Part shown: positions 58,870 to 64,000 of the stretch, piece by piece
Position numbering within the stretch: the stretch's first letter is position 1
Layout of the letters: each line of letters begins with the position of its first letter
Assembly: GCF_001422925.1 (NCBI RefSeq)
Contig: NZ_LMNI01000013.1
Coordinates: forward strand, 1 to 64,000
Source of the DNA: Microbacterium sp. Leaf288
GTDB lineage: Bacteria > Actinomycetota > Actinomycetes > Actinomycetales > Microbacteriaceae
Reading direction: 5' to 3'
DNA length: 64,000 nt
Position numbers and translations under genes: made by a program
The notes under the pieces: model-generated
The model's input: only the letters and a program-made list of their open reading frames with translations
Databases searched by the model: none
Told to the model about the DNA's origin: nothing

Positions 58870-59765
58870 ACTTCGACGGCATCCTCTTCTTCCCCGTCAC
58901 CCCGTTCGACGCCGACGGCCGCGTCGACGAAGGCCTGCTGCGGCAGCACCTCGACACGACCCTCGCGCACTCCCCCGGCGGAGTCTTCCCCGCGTGCGGC
59001 ACGGGCGAGTTCCACGCCCTCTCGACCGACGAGGCGACGCGCGTCGTGCAGATCGCGACCGAGACCGTGGCCGGCCGCGTGCCGGTCGTCGCCGGCACCG
59101 GCGGTCCGCTCGGCCACGCGACGACCCTTGCGCGTGCTGCCGCCGACGCCGGAGCCGACGCGCTGCTCGTGCTGCCGCCGTACCTCGTCGGCGGTCCGCA
59201 GGCAGGGCTCGTGGCCTACGTGGAGGCCGTGGCGGCAGCATCCGATCTCCCCGTCGTCATCTACCACCGCGGCACCGCGCAGTACTCCGTCGACTCGGTG
59301 CGCCGCCTCGCGCAGAACCCCAAGGTCGTGGGGTTCAAGGACGGCGTCGGCGACGTCGGCCTCGCGCAGCAGATCGTGCGCGCCGTCGCAGCCGAGGGAC
59401 GCGAGGACTTCGCGTTCTTCAACGGCCTGCTCACTGCGGAGCTCACCCAGGGCGCATACCGCGGCATCGGCATCCCGCTGTACTCGTCGGCGGCGTTCGC
59501 CATGATCCCCGAGGTCGCGAACGCGTACTACCGCGCGTACGTCGACGGCGACGAGGCGCGCCGCGCCGAACTGCTCGACGGCTTCTACTCGCCGCTCGTC
59601 GCGCTGCGCGACGAGACCCCCGGCTTCGGCGTCTCGCTCATCAAGACCGGCCTCCGCCTGGGCGGCCTGCCCGTCGGGTCGGTGCGCGCACCGCTCGTCG
59701 ACCCGACCCCGGCGCAGGAGGCGCGCCTGGCCGAGATCCTCGAAGCGGGGCGAGCACTCCTGTGA
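58866..59765 (+). CDS. kdgD: 5-dehydro-4-deoxyglucarate dehydratase
   Basis: A 299-residue class I aldolase-fold enzyme of the dihydrodipicolinate synthase family. The Schiff-base Lys is K158 in VVGFKDGVGD and the Tyr is Y133 in VIYHRGTAQYS. FPACGTGEFHALS is a KdgD-type variant of the GTTGE loop. The enzyme dehydrates and decarboxylates 5-keto-4-deoxy-D-glucarate to 2-oxoglutarate semialdehyde. GTG 58866 overlaps the preceding stop; its stop overlaps the next gene. Confidence 0.9.
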   Translation: MNFDGILFFPVTPFDADGRVDEGLLRQHLDTTLAHSPGGVFPACGTGEFHALSTDEATRVVQIATETVAGRVPVVAGTGGPLGHATTLARAAADAGADALLVLPPYLVGGPQAGLVAYVEAVAAASDLPVVIYHRGTAQYSVDSVRRLAQNPKVVGFKDGVGDVGLAQQIVRAVAAEGREDFAFFNGLLTAELTQGAYRGIGIPLYSSAAFAMIPEVANAYYRAYVDGDEARRAELLDGFYSPLVALRDETPGFGVSLIKTGLRLGGLPVGSVRAPLVDPTPAQEARLAEILEAGRALL

Positions 59766-60886
59766 CCTCCGCCGCGCCATCGACGGCGGCCTCGCCCCGC
59801 ACCACGATCGCCTCGTTCGACGCGCGCCTCGTGCGCGTGCCGCTGACGCGGCCGTGGGCGGCCGACCTGACGTCGGTGGGCGTCGTGGCCACCCACGTCG
59901 TGCGCTCGGACGGCGCCGAGGGCTGGGGTTTCTCGTGGACGCCGCAGATCGGCGCCGAAGCGGTGCACGCCCTGCTCGCACACGACATCACGGCGTGGGC
60001 GATCGGGCGCTCGGCCGAGCCGGGCGAAGGATGGCTGCCGCTCTGGGAGCACCTCCATGAGGCGGGTGGCGGCGGGATCACGACCATCGCGATGGCCGGG
60101 CTCGACCTGGCACTGTGGGATGCCGCGGCACGCGCCGACGAGCGGTCGGTCGCGCAGTGGCTCGGTCCGCAGCGCGAGAGCGTGCGCGCGTACGGGTCGG
60201 GCGTGAACCTGCACTACTCGACCGACGAGCTGGTGGCGCAGGTGCGCCGCTGGGTCGACGCGGGCTTCGACGCCGTGAAGGTGAAGGTCGGAAAGCCCGA
60301 CGTCGCGGAAGACCTCGACCGCATGAAGGCCGTGCGCGAGGTTCTCGGGCCCGACCGGCAGCTCATGATCGATGCGAACCAGCGGTGGGACCTCGATCGC
60401 GCGACGCGTTCGCTCGAGGTGCTCGCGGAGGCCGCGCCGGCCTGGATCGAGGAGCCGCTGCGCGCCGACGACCTGTACGGCCATTACGAGCTGTCGAAGC
60501 GGCTGGCGGCGTCGAGCGGCATCCCGATCGCGGTCGGCGAGAACCTGCACAACGTGTACCGGTTCGACGACTTCCTCCGCACCGGCGCCGCGCAGATCGT
60601 GCAGCCGAACATCGTCCGCGTCGGCGGCATCACCCCGTTCCTCGGGATCGCGGCCATCGCGGGCGTCTACGGCGCCGCCGTGCACCCGCATCTGCTGCCG
60701 GAGCTCTCGGGCCAGCTCGCCCTCTGCCTGCGCTCGGTGCCGGGAGTTCCCGAGCCCATGGCGGAGGATGTGGAGGACGCCGGTTTCGGCGCCCTCGGCG
60801 CGCTCCGCGACCCGTCGCCCGTGCGCATCGCCGACGGCGCCCTCACCGAGGTCCCCCACGCGGGCCTCGGCCTCCGCTTCTGTTGA
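59762..60886 (+). CDS. Enolase-superfamily dehydratase/cycloisomerase (galactarate or glucarate branch)
   Basis: A 374-residue mandelate-racemase/muconate-lactonising-type enzyme. It has the KxK motif (K173 and K175 in AVKVKVGKPD), metal ligands in MIDANQRW, WIEEPL and AVGENLHN, and H308 in AVHPHLLPE. Position between KdgD and the semialdehyde dehydrogenase points to the aldarate step. It could be galactarate/glucarate dehydratase or galactarolactone cycloisomerase. GTG 59762 overlaps the KdgD stop (GTGA). Confidence 0.8.
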   Translation: MTSAAPSTAASPRTTIASFDARLVRVPLTRPWAADLTSVGVVATHVVRSDGAEGWGFSWTPQIGAEAVHALLAHDITAWAIGRSAEPGEGWLPLWEHLHEAGGGGITTIAMAGLDLALWDAAARADERSVAQWLGPQRESVRAYGSGVNLHYSTDELVAQVRRWVDAGFDAVKVKVGKPDVAEDLDRMKAVREVLGPDRQLMIDANQRWDLDRATRSLEVLAEAAPAWIEEPLRADDLYGHYELSKRLAASSGIPIAVGENLHNVYRFDDFLRTGAAQIVQPNIVRVGGITPFLGIAAIAGVYGAAVHPHLLPELSGQLALCLRSVPGVPEPMAEDVEDAGFGALGALRDPSPVRIADGALTEVPHAGLGLRFC

Positions 60887-60917
60887 CATCGAATCCTCAT
60901 CGGGAAGGTTCACCCTC

Positions 60918-62378
60918 ATGACCACCACCACCACGACGAGCGCGACCGAACTCGACGCTCTCGCGCAGGCCGCCGCCGCGGCGGCACCGATCTGGCGGGC
61001 GACGGATGCTGCGACCCGGGCGTCGTGGCTGCGCGCCGCCGCCGACGCGCTCGATGCGAACATCGACGAGCTCGTCGAGATCGCCGACGAGGAGACCCGC
61101 CTGGGTGAAACCCGTCTGCGCGGCGAGGTCGGACGCACCACCGGGCAGCTGCGCCTGTTCGCGACCGTCGTCGAGGAGGGCTCGCACCTGGAGCTCACGG
61201 TCGATGACGCCGACCCGTCGGCGACCCCGCCCCGCCCCGAGCTGCGCCGCATGCTGACCGGCGTCGGCCCCGTCGCGGTCTTCTCGGCGTCGAACTTCCC
61301 GTTCGCGTTCTCGGTCGCCGGCGGCGACACCGCGTCGGCCCTCGCGGCCGGCAACCCGGTCATCGTGAAGGCGCACTCGGGCCACCCGCGGCTGTCGGAG
61401 CGGACGGCGGCCATCGTCGCCGCCGCGCTCGTCGCGGCCGGCGCGCCGGAGGGCTCCCTCGCGCTCGTCGAAGGCCGCGAGGCGGGCAACGCGCTGGTGC
61501 AGCATCCGTCCATCCAGGCCGCGGGCTTCACCGGCTCGCTCGGCGGCGGCCGCGCCCTGTTCGACCTGGCATCGGGGCGTCCCGACCCGATCCCGTTCTA
61601 CGGCGAGCTCGGCTCGGTGAACCCCGTCGTCATCACGCGGGCCGCCGTCGCGGCACGCGGCGAGGCGCTCGCACAGGGCCTCGTCGGATCGTTCACGCTC
61701 GGCGTCGGCCAGTTCTGCACGAAGCCCGGCGTCGTGTTCGTGCCCGAGGGCGCCGGCTTCGAAGCCCTCGTCGCGGGCTTCGCGACCGGTGCCGCGGGCG
61801 GCCCCCTGCTCACCGACCGCATCACCGCTGCGTTCCCGTCGGGCATCGACCACCTCGAGGCCGACCCGTCGGTGTCGGTGGTCGCCCAGGGGCTTCCGGC
61901 CGAGCCCGGGTCGGCGCAGCCGGTCGTCCTGTCGACGGATGCGGCGGCCGTCGCCGCGCGCCCCGAGACGCTTCTCGAGGAGTGCTTCGGTCCCGTGACG
62001 CTGCTCGTGCGCTACTCCTCGGACGAGGAGCTGCACGCCGCGCTCGAGGCGGTGCCCGGCTCGCTCACCGCGACGCTGCACTCGGAGTCCGGCGATGACG
62101 TCGCGGCGGTGCTCGAGGTGCTCACCCGCAAGGCCGGGCGCGTGCTCTTCGCCGGCTGGCCGACGGGCGTCGCCGTGACCTGGTCGCAGCACCACGGCGG
62201 CCCGTGGCCCGCGACGACGTCGCTGCACACCTCGGTCGGCGCGACCGCGATCCGCCGGTTCCTGCGGCCGGTCGTGTTCCAGGACGCGCCCGAGGCGCTC
62301 CTTCCCGAGGCGCTTCGCGACGAGTCGCTGACGCGCCTGCCGCACCGCCGAAACGGCGTGCTCCGCACCGGCCGCTGA
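60918..62378 (+). CDS. 2,5-dioxovalerate (2-oxoglutarate semialdehyde) dehydrogenase
   Basis: A 486-residue aldehyde dehydrogenase. The catalytic Cys is C267 in GQFCTKPG, the general base E230 in FYGELGSVNP, and cofactor-binding residues lie in VFSASNFPFAFSVAGGD and AHSGHPRLSE. These variants are typical of semialdehyde dehydrogenases of the KGSADH III type, which finish the oxidative uronate route by forming 2-oxoglutarate. ATG 60918 follows AAGG. The end contains GVAVTWSQHHGGPWPATT, also typical. Confidence 0.9.
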   Translation: MTTTTTTSATELDALAQAAAAAAPIWRATDAATRASWLRAAADALDANIDELVEIADEETRLGETRLRGEVGRTTGQLRLFATVVEEGSHLELTVDDADPSATPPRPELRRMLTGVGPVAVFSASNFPFAFSVAGGDTASALAAGNPVIVKAHSGHPRLSERTAAIVAAALVAAGAPEGSLALVEGREAGNALVQHPSIQAAGFTGSLGGGRALFDLASGRPDPIPFYGELGSVNPVVITRAAVAARGEALAQGLVGSFTLGVGQFCTKPGVVFVPEGAGFEALVAGFATGAAGGPLLTDRITAAFPSGIDHLEADPSVSVVAQGLPAEPGSAQPVVLSTDAAAVAARPETLLEECFGPVTLLVRYSSDEELHAALEAVPGSLTATLHSESGDDVAAVLEVLTRKAGRVLFAGWPTGVAVTWSQHHGGPWPATTSLHTSVGATAIRRFLRPVVFQDAPEALLPEALRDESLTRLPHRRNGVLRTGR

Positions 62379-62410
62379 CGCGGTTCCGAGGGCCCCGGTT
62401 GCCCGTTGGT

Positions 62411-62456
62411 CCGGGGCGTTTCGACTCGCTCGTTCCTCGCTCGCTCAACGACCGGG
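62411..62456. repeat. Dispersed repeat, intergenic copy
   Basis: CCGGGGCGTTTCGACTCGCT at its left and CTCGCTCAACGACCGGG at its right match the in-frame insert in GH95 at 7796-7843. It lies between the convergent aldehyde dehydrogenase and glycerate kinase genes; internal CTCG/GTTC repeats allow partial folding. This 120-bp gap holds nothing else. Confidence 0.75.
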
Positions 62457-62498
62457 ACATTGCCCACCCCGCCGAGGGCCCAGGTTGTGCTGCCGAGG

Positions 62499-63626
62499 TC
62501 AGCGGGGATCGAGCTCGCGAGCGAGCTGAGCGCCGGCCTCCTCGAGCCACCGCGCGGTCTCGGCCATCGCGGCCTCGCCCGAGCCCGCGAGCTCGGTGAG
62601 CGACGCGGTCGCGGCGAAGCCCGAGGTGTCGGCGTCCGCCGCGATGCGGCCCGCCACCAGGGCGACCGGCACGCCGACCGCGGCGGCGACCGCGCCGACG
62701 TGGGCGGGCACCTTGCCCGCCGCGGACTGACCGTCGTACGACCCTTCGCCCGTGACGACGACGGATGTCTCGCCCACCGCCGCGTCGAGTCCCACGAGCT
62801 CCGCGACCGCCGCCGACCCGGGCACGAGGCTTGCGCCCCACGCGAGCAGTCCGAACCCGGTCCCGCCCGCCGCGCCGGCGCCCGGAGCCTCGGGGTCGGC
62901 GTCGACCAGCTGGGCGAGCCGCGCGAGCCCGGCGTCGAGCACCGCGATGTCGTCGGGCAGCGCACCCTTCTGAGGCCCGAACACCGCAGCGGCCCCGCGC
63001 GGGCCCAGCAGCGGGTTGGTCACATCGCTGAGCACCGTCACACCGCCGGGCGGGAGCGGCGCCAGCCCTGAGAGGTCCGCCGCCGCCACAGAGCCGAGCC
63101 CACGTGCGCCGGCGACGACGGGCCGGGCCGCAGCATCCGTGAATCGCGCTCCGAGCGCGGTGAGCATGCCGGTGCCGCCGTCCGTGGACGAGCTCGAGCC
63201 GATGCCGAGCACGAGTCGCGAGACGCCGTGCGCGAGGGCGTCGGCGATCGCCTCGCCGAAGCCGCGCGTGTGCGCGTCGAAGGCGCGCAGGCGCGGCGGG
63301 GTGCCGAGCAGCTCGATGCCGCTCGTGTTCGCGAGTTCGACGACGGCGGTCCCGTGGGGTGCGTCGGGCGTCGGCGGCAGGAGGACCCATGACGCCTCGA
63401 CGGGCTCGTCCTCGGGGCCGGTCACCGTCACCGGCATGCGCTGCGCGCCCGGCACCGCGGCCGCGAAGGCGTCAACGGTGCCCTCGCCGCCGTCGGCCAT
63501 CGGCAGGAGCCGGAGGTCGCTGTCGGTGCTCTCGCGGCGCCACCCGGCGGCGAGCGCCTCGGCGGCGGCGGCCGCGCCGATCGTTCCCTTGAACGAATCG
63601 GGGGCGATCACGACGGTGTGAGCCAT
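62499..63626 (-). CDS. Glycerate kinase (GarK/GlxK family)
   Basis: A 375-residue glycerate kinase. It has VVIAPDSFKGTIGAAAAAEA at the N-terminus, LLPMADGGEGTVDA, GIGSSSSTDGGTGML and VVVTGEGSYDGQSAAGKVP. It phosphorylates glycerate to 2- or 3-phosphoglycerate, a step met in the classical galactarate/glucarate route. ATG 63626 is preferred because the GAGGAGA ribosome site is 9 nt away; ATG 63635 is too close to it. It may complement the uronate genes or serve another pathway. Confidence 0.92.
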   Translation of the reverse strand: MAHTVVIAPDSFKGTIGAAAAAEALAAGWRRESTDSDLRLLPMADGGEGTVDAFAAAVPGAQRMPVTVTGPEDEPVEASWVLLPPTPDAPHGTAVVELANTSGIELLGTPPRLRAFDAHTRGFGEAIADALAHGVSRLVLGIGSSSSTDGGTGMLTALGARFTDAAARPVVAGARGLGSVAAADLSGLAPLPPGGVTVLSDVTNPLLGPRGAAAVFGPQKGALPDDIAVLDAGLARLAQLVDADPEAPGAGAAGGTGFGLLAWGASLVPGSAAVAELVGLDAAVGETSVVVTGEGSYDGQSAAGKVPAHVGAVAAAVGVPVALVAGRIAADADTSGFAATASLTELAGSGEAAMAETARWLEEAGAQLARELDPR

Positions 63627-63682
63627 GGTCGTCATTCTCCTCGGACATGCACGGTGTTGTCTTTTCCGGCCGACAGGAGCGC

Positions 63683-63706
63683 GGGAAAGCGTTATCCTGC
63701 AGATCA
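63683..63706 (+). promoter_or_regulatory. Operator overlapping a leaderless -10, ThuA gene
   Basis: GGGAAAGCGTTATCC (63683-63697) is an operator of the GGAAAGCG class. TATCCT (63693-63698) inside it is a -10 box 7 nt before the ATG at 63706. CCGACA (63670-63675) at 17-bp spacing may be the -35. There is no ribosome site, so the gene is probably leaderless and directly repressed. Confidence 0.6.
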
Positions 63707-64000
63707 TGGTATCCATGGAGCGACCGGAAGCCGAGTCCAGCCCACGCCGCGCGGTGATCGCGACCGGAACCGGCCGGTACGCCGACCCGTGGCATCCCTT
63801 CCCCGCGACCTCTTCCCGCATCGCCGACGCGCTGCGCGCGGACGGCTGGGACGTCACGGTCGATGACGATGTCGACCATGCGCTCTCGAGCCTCGACGGG
63901 TTCGATCTGCTCGTCGTCAACGCCGGCGACCCGTGGCGCGAGGGTGCGACCGAGCTGGGGCATCGCGCCGACCCCGCGGCGGACGCCGGCCTCCGCTCCG
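63706..64000 (+). CDS. ThuA-domain protein (truncated by the window end)
   Basis: The first 98 codons of a gene that runs off the window. AVIATGTGRYADPWHPFPAT, an Asp-rich VTVDDDVDH and FDLLVVNAGDPW match the start of ThuA-like class-I glutamine-amidotransferase-fold proteins. These recur in trehalose and 3-keto-sugar utilisation clusters with Gfo/Idh/MocA enzymes. ATG 63706 fits the leaderless promoter; ATG 63715 is an alternative. Confidence 0.7.
   Translation, partial: MVSMERPEAESSPRRAVIATGTGRYADPWHPFPATSSRIADALRADGWDVTVDDDVDHALSSLDGFDLLVVNAGDPWREGATELGHRADPAADAGLRS

Noticed and set aside
1..64000. tRNA, rRNA, transposase, integrase, phage or toxin-antitoxin genes
   Set aside because: Looked for on both strands in the gaps and frames; nothing recognisable was seen.

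Overview
The window is high-GC DNA (about 70% by eye) with strong third-position GC bias, frequent GTG starts and 4-nt ATGA/GTGA gene overlaps. Gene families and style point to an actinobacterium of the Microbacteriaceae, most like Microbacterium. That assignment is inference from protein style and repeats, because there is no rRNA or other marker gene. Almost every gene serves uptake and breakdown of plant cell-wall oligosaccharides. I see no phage, transposase, tRNA, rRNA or CRISPR.

Layout: (1) 0.2-11.6 kb, a divergent locus with GH42, GH31 and GH3 on the minus strand and GH95, a LacI regulator and a YesL-like protein on the plus strand. This set fits stepwise dismantling of fucogalacto-xyloglucan oligosaccharides. 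(2) 11.6-12.3 kb, a 124-bp tandem-repeat array. (3) 12.4-18.1 kb, an LplABC/YtcQ-type sugar importer, a divergent LacI regulator and a CE12-type acetylesterase. (4) 18.2-22.1 kb, an ABC exporter-type protein, a Gfo/Idh/MocA oxidoreductase and a beta-propeller glycosidase. (5) 22.5-32.1 kb, one operon with an importer, two paralogous binding proteins, a YesL-like protein and two GH42 enzymes. (6) 32.1-39.8 kb on the minus strand, a third importer, a lyase-like protein and an IolG/IolE/Cgl0159-like cassette. (7) 40.0-48.2 kb, GH2, GH51, GH35 and GH27 (galactan/arabinogalactan side chains). (8) 48.4-51.8 kb, a Gfo/Idh/MocA, DUF993 and TIM-barrel cassette. (9) 52-55.4 kb, a GH127/GH146-type beta-L-arabinofuranosidase with a divergent LacI. 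(10) 55.5-62.4 kb, a LacI regulator and a complete oxidative uronate route to 2-oxoglutarate. (11) 62.5-64 kb, glycerate kinase and the start of a ThuA-domain gene.

How it works together: three CUT1-type importers have lipoprotein binding proteins and two permeases each but no ATPase, so they presumably share one encoded elsewhere. None of the glycoside hydrolases shows a signal peptide, so oligosaccharides are probably imported intact and trimmed in the cytoplasm. Four LacI-family regulators and at least a dozen LacI-type operators control the modules. Several operators overlap the -10 boxes of apparently leaderless genes.

The most unusual signals are not genes. A 7-mer (CGGATGC/GCATCCG, extended consensus ACGGATGCYGCG) is strongly over-represented on both strands and forms inverted-pair hairpins between genes, in the manner of DNA-uptake sequences. 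Short repeats have also inserted in frame into GH3 (twice) and GH95 (twice), like Rickettsia palindromic elements. All counts were made by eye.
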